Of a DNA stretch of 64,000 bases, positions 48,594 through 58,415 are shown one piece after another (within the stretch, counting starts at the first letter, position 1; the number at the start of each line of letters is the position of its first letter). The notes under the pieces are model-generated. The model was given only the letters and a program-made list of their open reading frames with translations, was not told where the DNA came from and did no database searches. This DNA is from Oscillospiraceae bacterium. GTDB taxonomy: Bacteria; Bacillota; Clostridia; Oscillospirales; Oscillospiraceae. Both the position numbers and the translations under genes were made by a program. Location: NCBI GenBank assembly GCA_017527825.1, contig JAFXPO010000012.1, positions 1-64,000 of the forward strand, read 5' to 3'.

Positions 48594-50356
48594 TCGCCCG
48601 CCTCCGTCTCTGCGTCCGCGGGTTCGGCAGGCTCCTCCGCCGCGTCCGGCTCGGTCACGGTGACCTCCGGGCCGAGGCTGACGGTCAGCTTGATGGTGCT
48701 GCCCTGCGCCACCTGCGTCCGGGCGGCGATGCTCTGGCTGATGACGTAGTCCACCGGTACGGTGTCACTGTTGGCGTAGTCCACCGCCACGACAAGCCCC
48801 AACTGCCCCGCGATCTCCTGCGCCTGCGTCAGCGGAATGTCGGTCAGCGACGTGACCGTAGCGGGCAGGACCTCTCGACCGCGGCTGATAATCAGCATCA
48901 CCACGTCGCCGTCGCGCAGCGTCTCTCCGGCGGCGGGACTGGTGCGGATGACGTAGCCCGCGGAGACGGAATCGCTGTACTCCTCCACTGTGTCGTCAAT
49001 GACCAGGTTCAGGTCAAGCTGGCGGAGCTGGATGGACGCGGCGCGGTGTTCCTGATTGATGACATTGGGCATCACGGCGGACTTGACGCCGGTGCTGACA
49101 AACACGGTGATCTCCCTGTTGTCGCGCACGACCTTCCCCGCCGCCGGGGACTGCTCGATGATCTGCCCCGCGGCGTACTCGCTGCTGCTGCGCTGACCGA
49201 TCTGCGTAATGGTGAAGATGTCCGCTACCTCCTCTGACGCCTCCGCCTCTGCGATGGTCTTGCCCACGAGAGACGGCACTTCAAACTCGGTCTTCACCGG
49301 CTCAGTGTCAAAGCTGCCCCAGATGAGATGCCAGAGTCCAAACAGCGCCACCACGCACACCGCGATGGTCGCCGTGATCAGCAGCGCCTTGGGCAGCGTC
49401 TGCCGCGTCTCCGGCTCCTCGTCCTCCTCTTGATGGGCGATCTTGGCGTTTCTCACCGAAGGAATGTGCATGGTCGGCTCATCGGCGGGCTTTTCATGCA
49501 GCTCCTCGATGGTAAAGTCCAGCGTTGTGTCAGGGTTCTTGCGGAACTCCTCCAGATCGGCGATCATGGCGTCCGCCGAGGGATAACGCTTCTCGATGTC
49601 CGACGCCATTGCCTTCATGCAGATCTTTTCCAGCGCCTTTGGCACGGTCGGATCGATCTCACAGGGCGAGAGCGGCACCGAGCTGAGGTGCTGAATGGCG
49701 ATGGACACGGCGCTGTCGCCCTCAAAGGGCAGGCGGCTTGTGAGCATTTCGTAGAGCACCACGCCCGCGGAGTAGATGTCCGAGCGGGGATCGGTCCGGT
49801 CGCCCTTCGCCTGCTCCGGCGAAATATAGTGCACCGAGCCAAGCGCGTGCTGCGTCATGGTCTGCTGCGCGGCGCTCTCTAACCGCGCGATGCCGAAGTC
49901 CGCAATCTTGATGCTGCCGTCCCGCAGGATCATGACGTTCTGCGGCTTGATGTCCCGGTGAACGATGCCGCGCGAGTGGGCGTGACTGAGACCGCGCATG
50001 ATCTGGGTGATGAAGTGCAGCGCCTCGCGCCAGTTGAGCTTGCCGCGGCGCTCCATATACTGCTTGAGGGTGATGCCGTCGATCAGCTCCATGACGATGT
50101 ATTCCGTCTCCCCGCGGGAGACGTCGTACACCGAGACAATGTTCGGATGCGAGAGCATGGCGACCGCCTGCGACTCATCGCGGAAACGGCGGCGGAATTC
50201 CTCGTCCTCCGCCAGATCGCTCTTGAGGATCTTGACCGCCACGGAGCGGTTGAGGCGGTGATCCTGCGCCTTGTACACCATTGCCATGCCGCCGGTGCCG
50301 ATGACCTCCTGAAGCTCGTACCGGTTGTCCAGCATTCTGCCGGTCAGGTTATCCAC
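48590..50356 (-). CDS. prkC: PASTA-domain Ser/Thr protein kinase
   Basis: 588 residues. Kinase domain 10-275 with Gly-loop GTGGMAMVYKA, Lys42, catalytic HRDIKPQN (Asp135) and DFG at about 153. A juxtamembrane segment is followed by one helix (about 322-347) and three extracellular PASTA domains (about 352-420, 421-492, 493-562), which bind muropeptides or lipid II. The tail is Glu/Ala-rich. It signals cell-wall status and, in B. subtilis, spore germination. Paired with its phosphatase, which overlaps by 8 bases. Confidence 0.96.
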   Translation of the reverse strand: MDNLTGRMLDNRYELQEVIGTGGMAMVYKAQDHRLNRSVAVKILKSDLAEDEEFRRRFRDESQAVAMLSHPNIVSVYDVSRGETEYIVMELIDGITLKQYMERRGKLNWREALHFITQIMRGLSHAHSRGIVHRDIKPQNVMILRDGSIKIADFGIARLESAAQQTMTQHALGSVHYISPEQAKGDRTDPRSDIYSAGVVLYEMLTSRLPFEGDSAVSIAIQHLSSVPLSPCEIDPTVPKALEKICMKAMASDIEKRYPSADAMIADLEEFRKNPDTTLDFTIEELHEKPADEPTMHIPSVRNAKIAHQEEDEEPETRQTLPKALLITATIAVCVVALFGLWHLIWGSFDTEPVKTEFEVPSLVGKTIAEAEASEEVADIFTITQIGQRSSSEYAAGQIIEQSPAAGKVVRDNREITVFVSTGVKSAVMPNVINQEHRAASIQLRQLDLNLVIDDTVEEYSDSVSAGYVIRTSPAAGETLRDGDVVMLIISRGREVLPATVTSLTDIPLTQAQEIAGQLGLVVAVDYANSDTVPVDYVISQSIAARTQVAQGSTIKLTVSLGPEVTVTEPDAAEEPAEPADAETEAGE

Positions 50357-51104
50357 GGACGGTCACCTCCTCGTTTCGGACGAGAACCGCCGTTATGTTG
50401 TCCGGCGCGCCGCGGGATTTCGCCAGCTCCAGCAGGCGCATGAGCGCGGCGTCGCCGTCGCGCTCCGCGCGAATGATCGCCAGCAGCTCATCCTCCTCCG
50501 CCATGTTGGTGAGACCGTCGGTGCAAAGCAGCAGGCAATCGCCCTCCGCCATCGGAACGGCAAAGGAATCGCTCATGATGTGGCGGTCCGGTCCCAGCGC
50601 GCGAGTGATGAGGTTGCGGCTGGGATGGGTCCGCGCCTGCTCGCGGGTGATTTCGCCGGACTGCACCATCTCCTCCACCACGGAGTGATCGCGGGTGACG
50701 CGGCGAATACCCGCCCCGTTGATGTGATAGGCACGGCTGTCGCCCACGTTGCACACCACCGCCATGTCCGGCGAAACGACGGCAGAGACCAGCGTGGTAC
50801 CCATACCACGGTACTCCTCGCCCTCCTGTGCGCGGGCATAGATGGCGGCGTTGGCGCGGTCGACGCATTCCGCCTGCATGGAGCGCACCTGCTCCACCGT
50901 CATATCCACATGGGCAAGCTCGTGGAGCCGCCCCATATACGTCGACACCGCCAGCGAGCTGGCAAGCTGCCCGCCGGTGACGCCGCCCATGCCGTCGCAG
51001 ACCACGGCGACCACCGTGTCCGGCGCGCCGAAGGTCTCAAAGGCGTAGGTATCCTGATTTTCACGGCGCTTGAGACCCACGTCGGTCATGCCCCATGCTT
51101 TCAT
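50349..51104 (-). CDS. prpC: PP2C-family Ser/Thr phosphatase, PrkC partner
   Basis: 251 residues. Metal-binding Asp motifs are visible in RRENQDTYAFET, VVCDGMGGVTGGQLASSLAV, LCTDGLTNMAEEDELLAI and the final APDNITAVLVRN. Removes phosphates placed by PrkC. Cytoplasmic, no extra domains. Confidence 0.95.
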   Translation of the reverse strand: MKAWGMTDVGLKRRENQDTYAFETFGAPDTVVAVVCDGMGGVTGGQLASSLAVSTYMGRLHELAHVDMTVEQVRSMQAECVDRANAAIYARAQEGEEYRGMGTTLVSAVVSPDMAVVCNVGDSRAYHINGAGIRRVTRDHSVVEEMVQSGEITREQARTHPSRNLITRALGPDRHIMSDSFAVPMAEGDCLLLCTDGLTNMAEEDELLAIIRAERDGDAALMRLLELAKSRGAPDNITAVLVRNEEVTVRG

Positions 51105-52144
51105 GCTTCTTTTCCCCTTTCTCCGCGCTCCTGCATTTCCTTTCGCCGAAGCTGCCCGCAGGACGCGTCGATATCGCCGCCAAGGCTGCGGCGCACGGTG
51201 GCGGTAAGCCCATGAGACTCCAACCGCTTCTGGAACGCGGCAACGCGGCGGCTCGGCTTGAATTCGCTCTCCACCACGTCATTGAGCGGGATGAGGTTCA
51301 CATGCCCCGGCATCCCGCGTATCTTCTTTGCCAGCAGGTCCGCCTGCGCGTCGGAGTCGTTCACGCCGTCGATCATGGCGTACTCAAAGGAAATGCGCCG
51401 CCCGGTCTTGCGGAAGTAGCGGTGGCAGGCGGCGAACAGCTCGTCCACATCATAGGCGTTGTTCACCGGCATGATGCGCGAGCGCGTCTCGCTGTCCGGC
51501 GCGTGGAGGGAGACCGAAAGCGTCAGCTGTAAGCCCTGCTCCGCGAGGCGGTCGATGCCAGGCACCACGCCGCAGGTGGAAAGGGAAATGTGCCGCATGC
51601 CGATGTTCATGCCCTCCGGGTGGTTGACCAACTCCAGAAAGCGCAGCACATTGTCCAGATTGTCCGTCGGCTCGCCGATGCCCATGAGCACGATGTTGGA
51701 AATCTCCCGCCCACTGTCGATCTGGGTGAAAAGCACCTGATCGAGCATCTCAGACGGCGCAAGGTCTCGCACCTTGCCGGCGACGGTGGAGGCGCAGAAC
51801 CTGCACCCCATGCGGCAGCCCACCTGCGTGGAGATACACACCGTGTTGCCGTGGTGATAGGACATCAGCACCGTTTCAATGCAGTTGCCGTCCCGCAGCT
51901 CCCAGAGGTACTTGATGGTGCCGTCGAGCCGCGAGACCTGCTTGCGCACCGCGGTCGGCGCGGTGATATAGAACCGCTCCGCGAACTTCGCGCGCAGGGG
52001 CTTGGAGATGTTGCTCATCTCGTCGAAGCTCCGCGCTCCGCCGTGCAGCCACGAAAACACCTGCTTCGCGCGAAACGACGGCTCACCCATCGCGCTCAGC
52101 GCGTCGGCAAGCTCCTCGCGGGTCATGCTTTTGATATCTGTCAT
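51101..52144 (-). CDS. rlmN: dual-specificity 23S rRNA/tRNA methyltransferase RlmN
   Basis: 347 residues from ATG at 52144, which overlaps the rsmB stop. Radical-SAM enzyme methylating C2 of A2503 in 23S rRNA and A37 in some tRNAs. The 4Fe-4S cluster cysteines are in CRMGCRFCAST; the second-half Cys pair used for methyl transfer is at LSTCGVVPGI (near 200s) and DASCGQLR (C-terminus). Full family length. Confidence 0.96.
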   Translation of the reverse strand: MTDIKSMTREELADALSAMGEPSFRAKQVFSWLHGGARSFDEMSNISKPLRAKFAERFYITAPTAVRKQVSRLDGTIKYLWELRDGNCIETVLMSYHHGNTVCISTQVGCRMGCRFCASTVAGKVRDLAPSEMLDQVLFTQIDSGREISNIVLMGIGEPTDNLDNVLRFLELVNHPEGMNIGMRHISLSTCGVVPGIDRLAEQGLQLTLSVSLHAPDSETRSRIMPVNNAYDVDELFAACHRYFRKTGRRISFEYAMIDGVNDSDAQADLLAKKIRGMPGHVNLIPLNDVVESEFKPSRRVAAFQKRLESHGLTATVRRSLGGDIDASCGQLRRKEMQERGERGKEA

Positions 52145-53421
52145 CTTCTCATCCTGAAAATATAGAATCCGTCCGTCTGATCCCGCTGCGGCCAAAACGC
52201 CGCGCCGTGGTCGTCCGGTACGGGCGTGAACTCGCTGTGATCGCGTAAAAAGGCGCTCGTCACGCCCTCGTTTTCCTCCGGCAGCACCGTGCAGGTGGAG
52301 TAGACCAGAAGCCCGCCGTGCTTGACGTATCGCGCCGCGTTTTCCAGAATCGCGCGCTGAATCTCCGGCAAGTCCGCCAGCGCGGACAAATCCTTATACC
52401 GGACGTCCGGCTTCTTGCGGATGATGCCAAGCCCCGAACAGGGCACGTCGCACAGCACCGCGTCGAACGCCTCCGCCCAGTCCGGTCGGAACACGCGACC
52501 GTCGGCGGCATGCGTCTCGATGCAGGTGATTCCCAGCCGCGCCGCGCCGTCGCGGATGCGCTTTAATTTGTTCTCGTGCAGGTCGCAGGCGACGACGCTG
52601 CCCTGATTTCGCATGGCGAACGCCGCGGAGAAGGACTTGCCGCCCGGCGCGGCACAGACGTCCAGCACAGCCATCCCCGGCTCGACGCCCATTGACGCCA
52701 ACCGCGCCGCCGCGTCCTGCACCAGAAACGCCCCACGGTAAAAGGCTGGCAACGTGGTCAGATCGCCCACGCCGGAAAGCTCGACGCAGTCCGGTACCCA
52801 CGGGTGCGGTTTTGCGTCGATACCCGCGTTTTTCAGCTCCGTGAGCAGCTTCTCCGTCGTGGTTTTCAGCGGGTTCACCTGTGCCGTCACCGGCGCGACG
52901 GCATTGTTCGCGCGCAAAAACGCGCCCGCCTCCTCCATGCCGAGGACGGCGATCATACGCTCCGTCAACGCCCGCGGATGGGACGTCGCAATGGACAGCT
53001 GCTCCACCGGATCGTCCGGCAGCGCGATCAGATGGTTCTTATTCTGTGAGAGCTTGCGCAGCACCGCGTTCACCAGTCCTGCCGCCGCGCCGCGCCTGCT
53101 TGCCTTCGCCAGTTCCACGGATTCGCTGACCGCGGCATGGTCGGGGACCTTGTCAAGATACAGAATCTGATACGCGCCGATGCGCAGGATATCCGGCAGC
53201 GGCTGCTGCAAGTGATCCAGCCGCTGCGTGCAGTATGCGCTAACGTAATAGTCCAGCAGCATGCGCGTTTGCAGCACGCCGTAGACAATGCGGCTCGTGA
53301 GCGCCGCGTCGGGCGCGGAGAGATTCTCCCGCCCCAGCTCAGCCGCGAGGGCAGCGTCCGCCCACGCGCCGCTGACGCGGCACGCGTTCAGCACGCGCAG
53401 CGCGGAGGTTCTCGCGCTCAT
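52141..53421 (-). CDS. rsmB: 16S rRNA m5C967 methyltransferase RsmB
   Basis: 426 residues. NusB-like N-terminal domain (about 1-135), then an SAM methyltransferase with VLDVCAAPGGKSF (motif I) and the two catalytic cysteines in DVPCSGLGIIRKKPDVRY and YSTCTVLPEENE. Overlaps fmt by 4 bases. Confidence 0.96.
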   Translation of the reverse strand: MSARTSALRVLNACRVSGAWADAALAAELGRENLSAPDAALTSRIVYGVLQTRMLLDYYVSAYCTQRLDHLQQPLPDILRIGAYQILYLDKVPDHAAVSESVELAKASRRGAAAGLVNAVLRKLSQNKNHLIALPDDPVEQLSIATSHPRALTERMIAVLGMEEAGAFLRANNAVAPVTAQVNPLKTTTEKLLTELKNAGIDAKPHPWVPDCVELSGVGDLTTLPAFYRGAFLVQDAAARLASMGVEPGMAVLDVCAAPGGKSFSAAFAMRNQGSVVACDLHENKLKRIRDGAARLGITCIETHAADGRVFRPDWAEAFDAVLCDVPCSGLGIIRKKPDVRYKDLSALADLPEIQRAILENAARYVKHGGLLVYSTCTVLPEENEGVTSAFLRDHSEFTPVPDDHGAAFWPQRDQTDGFYIFRMRR

Positions 53422-54338
53422 AGCACCGTCCCCGGCGCGACGCGCTTACCGTTGAGCCACGCGCTCGCCGCCATGCGCTTGCCGCCCTCGCTTTGCAGCT
53501 CGGTCACAAGGACGCTGTTTCCGTCGCCGCAGGCGCACTCGATGCCGCGCTTGCCCGCGCGAAGCGTCCCCGGCGCATCACCGGTCCTGCCGCCGCGCTG
53601 AACATGCCATACCTTCGCGGTCTTGCTGTCCAGTGCCATGGACGCGCAGGGCCAGGGCACCAGAGCGCGCACTTGATTGACAACGGTTTCCGCCGGTTTA
53701 TTCCAGTCGATTGGCGACAGTTCCCGCGAGAGCATGTGCGCGTAGGTGGACTGCGCGTCGTCCTGCGGCGTCCGCGCCGCCGTACCGTCCGCGATGTGGG
53801 GAATGGTTTCGCTCAGCAGCGCCGCGCCCAGCTCCGCGAGCCGCGCAAACAGCTGCTCCGCGTCCTCGTCGGGGTCGATGGGCGTCCTACGGACGCTGAT
53901 GATGTCCCCCGCGTCCAGCTTCTTCGCCATGTGCATGATGGTGACGCCGGTCTCTGTCTCGCCGTCCAGAATGGCACGGTTGATCGGCGCCGCGCCGCGG
54001 TACTTCGGCAAAATCGAGGCGTGGACGTTGACGCTGCCCAGCGTCGGCACGTTCAGCACGTCCTCAGGCAGAATCTGCCCGTATGCCGCCACCACCGTCA
54101 GCTCCGGCGAAAGGGAACGCAGCAGGGAGAGCGCCTCGCCCCCGCGCATGGATTCCGGCTGGAAAACCGGCAGTCCGGCTGACAGGGCATAATCCTTTAC
54201 AGGCGGCGCGGTCAGCTTGCGGCGGTTGCCTGGCTTGTCCGGCTGGGTGAAGACGCCCACGATCTCATGCCCGTCCTCCACCAGACGTCGCAGCGACGCC
54301 ACGGCAAAGTCAGGGGTACCCATAAAGACGATCCTCAT
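53418..54338 (-). CDS. fmt: methionyl-tRNA formyltransferase
   Basis: 306 residues. N-terminal formyl-transfer domain with MGTPDFAVASLRRL, GQILPEDVL and the catalytic NVHASILPKYRGAAPINRAI stretch (Asn, His, and Asp in the following GVTIMHM/LDAGDI loops); C-terminal OB-like domain from about 205. Overlaps def by 4 bases. Confidence 0.96.
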   Translation of the reverse strand: MRIVFMGTPDFAVASLRRLVEDGHEIVGVFTQPDKPGNRRKLTAPPVKDYALSAGLPVFQPESMRGGEALSLLRSLSPELTVVAAYGQILPEDVLNVPTLGSVNVHASILPKYRGAAPINRAILDGETETGVTIMHMAKKLDAGDIISVRRTPIDPDEDAEQLFARLAELGAALLSETIPHIADGTAARTPQDDAQSTYAHMLSRELSPIDWNKPAETVVNQVRALVPWPCASMALDSKTAKVWHVQRGGRTGDAPGTLRAGKRGIECACGDGNSVLVTELQSEGGKRMAASAWLNGKRVAPGTVL

Positions 54339-54844
54339 TCGTCCTCCTCAAACTCCTCCGGGTGGTCCTTGATGTACTGATCCAGCTCCTCGTCGGTGAG
54401 CAGATGGTCGCAATAGTCAGTGTACAGATGCCCGTCCAGATGTCCGATCTCATGGCAGAAGCAGCGGGCGGTGACACTCTCATCCTCGATCTCAAAGAAC
54501 ACGCCGTCCCGATCCTGCGCGCGCACGCGCACCCTGTACGGACGTGTGACGATGCCGTAGCGCCCCGGAATGCTCAGGCAGCCCTCCAAGCCCGTCTGCT
54601 CGCCCTCTTCGCCGATGATCTCAGGGTTGATCAGCTCAATGATCTCACCCTCGCTGTCCTCGACAATGCACACGCGGCGCAGAATCCCCACCTGCGGCGC
54701 GGCGAGACCGACGCCGCCGGCTTTCTCCAGCGTCTCCGCCATGTCGTCAAGCAGGATGTGCAGACGCTTGTTAAACTCGGTCACGGGGCGGCAAACCTTT
54801 TGCAGCACGGGGTCGCCGCGCTCCACAATCTTACGAATTGCCAT
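54335..54844 (-). CDS. def: peptide deformylase with HEIGH variant of the zinc motif
   Basis: 169 residues. Removes the formyl group from nascent proteins. Motif 1 GVGLAAPQ (44-51), motif 2 EGCLS with metal ligand Cys89, motif 3 HEIGHLDG (131-138). The usual third motif is HEIDH/HELDH; here residue 134 is Gly instead of Asp, while both His ligands and the catalytic Glu132 remain. Likely active. C-terminal tail is acidic (HPEEFEEDE). Confidence 0.95.
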   Translation of the reverse strand: MAIRKIVERGDPVLQKVCRPVTEFNKRLHILLDDMAETLEKAGGVGLAAPQVGILRRVCIVEDSEGEIIELINPEIIGEEGEQTGLEGCLSIPGRYGIVTRPYRVRVRAQDRDGVFFEIEDESVTARCFCHEIGHLDGHLYTDYCDHLLTDEELDQYIKDHPEEFEEDE

Positions 54845-54865
54845 GGTGATCTTCTCCTTAATTGG

Positions 54866-57301
54866 TTATTCTATCGCATTACAGTCGGCAAAAATGTCGA
54901 GACTGCGGTTTTCGCTGTGTTTATGAAACGCGATGAGGTAGTCTGACACCAGCTTTCGCAGCGCGGGCGTATTCCGCGCCACAAGAAAAAGCCGGTAACG
55001 GTAGCGGTTGTTGACCTTGACAACGCTCGCCCCCGCGGGACCGAGCGCCTCCGCGTCCAGCTTGTCCAGTTCCGGGCGCAGCGCGTCGCGCAAGGTCATA
55101 CAGGCGCGAAGCACCTGCCCCTCGTCCGCGCCGCTGACCGTCAGCGTGATGAGGTCGGCGAACGGCGGGTAGCGGCGAAGCTTCCTCATGCGGATTTCGC
55201 TTTGGTAAAAGCTCTCGTAATCCTGCGCCGCGGCGGCGCGGATCACATCGTTGTCCGGCGTGTAGGTCTGGATGACCGCGCGTCCGCGCTTGCTGCCGCG
55301 TCCCGCTCTGCCCACCACCTGAGACAGCAGGCTGAACGTCCGTTCCGCGGCGCGATAACTGTCCACATACAGCGACAGGTCTGCCGCCAGCACGCCGACT
55401 AAGGTGACGTTTTCAAAATCCAGCCCCTTGGCGACCATCTGGGTGCCGAGGAGGATGGGTACTTTTTCCGTTTCAAACTGCCGCAGCAGTTTTTCGTGTC
55501 CGTGCGTCGCGCCGACGGTATCGGTGTCCATGCGCAGCACCCGCGTACCGGGAAACGCCTGTGAAAGCTCCGCCTCCACCCTCTGCGTCCCCGCGCCGAC
55601 CGGCTTTATGGGGCTGCCGCAGTCGGGGCAGCGTTCGAAGGCCGGGCGGGAGAAGCCGCAGTAATGGCACATCAGCCGCCGGTTGGCGCTGTGATACGTC
55701 AGCGGTACGCTGCACCGGGGGCATTCCGGCACCGCGCCGCACGAAGGGCACAGCAGCATCCGCGCGCTGCCGCGCCGGTTGATGAACAGAATGCTCTGCT
55801 CTCCGCGGTCGATGTTCGCGGCAAGCTCCGCGCGCAGCGGAGCGCTCAGAACACCGTCGTTGCCGGCGCGCAGCTCACGCCGCATGTCCGCGATGGTCAC
55901 GTCGGGAAGGCTTTGTTCGTTGTACCGCCTGTCAAGGTGAAATACTTCATAGCGCCCATTGCGGGCGTAGTACGAGGTTTCCACCGTCGGCGTCGCGGAG
56001 CCGAGCACCAGCACGGCGCCCTGCTTCGCGCAGCGGAACTGCGCCACGTCGCGCGTCTGGTAGCGGGGCGGGTTTTCGGAGGTATAGGTCCCCTCCTGTT
56101 CCTCGTCCATGATGATGACGCCGAGGTTTCGGAGCGGCGCGAACACCGCCGAGCGCGTCCCCAGCACCACCTTTACGTCGCCCCGGCGGATGCGTTTCCA
56201 CTGGTCGTAGCGCTCCGTCAGGCGCAGCGCACTGTGGAGCATCGCCACCTGATCGCCAAAGCGGACGGTGAATTTCGCCATCATCTGCGGCGTGAGCGCG
56301 ATTTCCGGCACCAGCAGCAGCGCCGTCTTGCCCCGCGCGAGAGTCTCCTCGATGAGACGGATGTACACCTGCGTCTTGCCGCTGGCGGTGACGCCGTGAA
56401 GCAGCGCCGCCTTCGCCTCGCCGGCACGCAGCAGCGCGTTCAGTCCCTCAAACGCCGCTTGCTGCTCGTCGCTGAGTACAATGGGCTTCGCATCCTCCGC
56501 CGACGCGAAAGTCGGGACGCGCAGCACCTCCTGCTCATCCTGCCGGATGATGCCGTCCCGTTCCAGACCTTTGAGCGTCTGTGCGCTCGCTCCGGTGTAA
56601 TAGCGCACGTCCGGCGAGGACAGCGCCCCCTGCGAACAAAGAAGCTCCACGACCGCGTAGCGCACGGACGCAGACGCTTTCTTTTTCTCCACGGCGGCAA
56701 GCGCGTCCTCCGGTTCCATGGCAAGGGACACGATCCGCAGCGTCTTGTCGCTGACCGTCTGCACGGCGGTCTGCTCCACCGTCACCAGCGCCCTGTCCCT
56801 GAGGGTCTTGAGCGCTTTCGCCGTGGCAGCGCCGCCTGTTTTCGCCAGCGTGTCCATCTCCGCGCCCTTTTTCGCCGCGGCGATCTCCCGCAGCAGCAGC
56901 GCTTCCACGCTGTCCTCGTCCACGGCGGCGAGCGCCGTCTCCAGCCCCTTTGCCAGATGCCACAGCTCCTTGTAGCGGAACCAGACGCCGGAGGGCAGGA
57001 CCGTGCGGATCGCGTCGTAATAGGTGCAAAAGTACCGCGCCTTCATCCATCGGATCAGGCGCAGCAGCTCATCGTCCATCAGCGGCGCGTCATCCAGCAC
57101 GGCGGCGACGGGCTTTATCCCATTTTCCCCCTCGGCATCCGCCGTCTCCATCACAAAGCCCTCGCTGCGGCGGTTGCCGCGGCCAAAGGGAACCGTGACG
57201 CGCATACCCGCTTCCACGGTCAGCGCGTCGGGGACATGATAGGTATAGAGCCGGTCGGCGGCATAGGGTACGCCGGAAACGGCGATCTGCGCCAGCTTCA
57301 A
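54866..57301 (-). CDS. priA: primosomal replication-restart helicase PriA
   Basis: 811 residues. 3'-end-binding domain at the N-terminus, helicase with Walker A GVTASGKT, DEEQ box (IIMDEEQEGTYTSENPPRYQ) and a zinc-binding insertion with paired cysteines (LLCPSCGAVPECPRCS, MCHYCGFSRPAFERCPDCGS). C-terminal motifs QVVGRAGRGSKRG follow. Ends overlap rpoZ-side gene start by 4 bases. The coaBC gene that B. subtilis has between rpoZ and priA is absent. Confidence 0.96.
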   Translation of the reverse strand: MKLAQIAVSGVPYAADRLYTYHVPDALTVEAGMRVTVPFGRGNRRSEGFVMETADAEGENGIKPVAAVLDDAPLMDDELLRLIRWMKARYFCTYYDAIRTVLPSGVWFRYKELWHLAKGLETALAAVDEDSVEALLLREIAAAKKGAEMDTLAKTGGAATAKALKTLRDRALVTVEQTAVQTVSDKTLRIVSLAMEPEDALAAVEKKKASASVRYAVVELLCSQGALSSPDVRYYTGASAQTLKGLERDGIIRQDEQEVLRVPTFASAEDAKPIVLSDEQQAAFEGLNALLRAGEAKAALLHGVTASGKTQVYIRLIEETLARGKTALLLVPEIALTPQMMAKFTVRFGDQVAMLHSALRLTERYDQWKRIRRGDVKVVLGTRSAVFAPLRNLGVIIMDEEQEGTYTSENPPRYQTRDVAQFRCAKQGAVLVLGSATPTVETSYYARNGRYEVFHLDRRYNEQSLPDVTIADMRRELRAGNDGVLSAPLRAELAANIDRGEQSILFINRRGSARMLLCPSCGAVPECPRCSVPLTYHSANRRLMCHYCGFSRPAFERCPDCGSPIKPVGAGTQRVEAELSQAFPGTRVLRMDTDTVGATHGHEKLLRQFETEKVPILLGTQMVAKGLDFENVTLVGVLAADLSLYVDSYRAAERTFSLLSQVVGRAGRGSKRGRAVIQTYTPDNDVIRAAAAQDYESFYQSEIRMRKLRRYPPFADLITLTVSGADEGQVLRACMTLRDALRPELDKLDAEALGPAGASVVKVNNRYRYRLFLVARNTPALRKLVSDYLIAFHKHSENRSLDIFADCNAIE

Positions 57302-57510
57302 CGCTTGATGGTGATATCGACGTTGCTCGTGCTGAACTTGCCCTCGGCGACCTCGTTGATGGCGGAGGTGACGGGCTTTTCGGTCAGGTGCTCGCCGGTC
57401 TCATCGGCGGCCTCGGCGATTTGGCGCGCGCGGCGCGCGACGACGTTGACCAGCAGATAGCGGTTGGGCACATTGGCGTTGAGCGTGGTCATAGCGGGAT
57501 AGAGCATCAT
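57298..57510 (-). CDS. rpoZ: RNA polymerase omega subunit
   Basis: 70 residues. Omega signature NRYLLVNVVARRARQIAEAA followed by EKPVTSAINEVAEGK. Binds and stabilises beta-prime. Overlaps priA by 4 bases and follows gmk by 30, the standard neighbour. Confidence 0.92.
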   Translation of the reverse strand: MMLYPAMTTLNANVPNRYLLVNVVARRARQIAEAADETGEHLTEKPVTSAINEVAEGKFSTSNVDITIKR

Positions 57511-57540
57511 AATAGGGTTCCTTCTTTCTTGAAATGTGGA

Positions 57541-58134
57541 TTATTCACTCAATATTTTCATCCGGTCGGCGGGCTTGCAGTGCTCGGCGATCATAATGGC
57601 GTTGATCTCGCGCACAGCCCGTTCCACCGAGTCGTTGATGACAAAGTAATCGTACACGTCCGCGGTGCGCAGCTCCGCCTTAGCGCGCAGCAGGCGCTTT
57701 TGGATTTTGTCGGCGCTGTCGGTGCCGCGGCTGGTGAGGCGGCGCTCCAGCTCATCCCATGACGGCGGCGCAATAAAGATGCGGACGGTCTCCGGGCGCT
57801 TCGCGCAGACCTGAAGGGCGCCCTGCACCTCGATGTCAAGGATCACATCCTTGCCCTCGTTCATTGCCTTGTCCACATACTTCTTCGGCGTGCCGTAGAA
57901 ATTGCCGACGTATTCGGCATACTCCAGCAGCGCGTCCGCCTCGATCAGCTCCTGAAAGCGCTTGACGTCGATGAAGTGGTAGTGGACGCCGTCCTCCTCG
58001 CCCTCCCGCGGGTCGCGGGTGGTGGCGGAGATGGAGAAATACAGGTCGTCCCGCCCCTTGAAAAGCTCATGGAGCACGGTGCTCTTGCCTACGCCGGAAG
58101 GACCGGAGATGATAAAAGTCTTTCCTTGCTGCAT
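57541..58134 (-). CDS. gmk: guanylate kinase
   Basis: 197 residues. ATP-dependent GMP phosphorylation. P-loop SGPSGVGKST (9-18), GMP-binding SISATTRDPREGEEDGVHYH and the lid arginines in ERRLTSRGTDSADKIQKRL. Full length. Confidence 0.96.
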   Translation of the reverse strand: MQQGKTFIISGPSGVGKSTVLHELFKGRDDLYFSISATTRDPREGEEDGVHYHFIDVKRFQELIEADALLEYAEYVGNFYGTPKKYVDKAMNEGKDVILDIEVQGALQVCAKRPETVRIFIAPPSWDELERRLTSRGTDSADKIQKRLLRAKAELRTADVYDYFVINDSVERAVREINAIMIAEHCKPADRMKILSE

Positions 58135-58139
58135 GGTTC

Positions 58140-58406
58140 TTAACCCTCCATATCGTCCAGACCACCCAGCACCTCAACGCCCATGCGCTCCGCGATCTTT
58201 GCCGCGGGGATGGCGGAGAGCACCACATGGTCGCTGTCCATGATGAATACCGCCGCGGTCTTGCGGCCGTAGGTCGCGTCAATGAGCATGCCGCGCTCAC
58301 GGGACTCGGTGATGAGCCGCTTGATGGGCGCGGAGTCCGGCGACACCACGGCGAGCATCCGCTCGGCGGAGACCAGATTGCCAAAGCCTATGTTAATGAG
58401 CCGCAT
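58140..58406 (-). CDS. remA: RemA-like regulator (DUF370)
   Basis: 88 residues. Matches RemA/Ylz[62 protein letters not shown]. subtilis RemA is an oligomeric DNA-binding activator of matrix and osmoprotection genes. Lies 5 bases before gmk and 9 after yicC, as in other Firmicutes. Confidence 0.92.
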   Translation of the reverse strand: MRLINIGFGNLVSAERMLAVVSPDSAPIKRLITESRERGMLIDATYGRKTAAVFIMDSDHVVLSAIPAAKIAERMGVEVLGGLDDMEG

Positions 58407-58415
58407 ACGTCCCTC

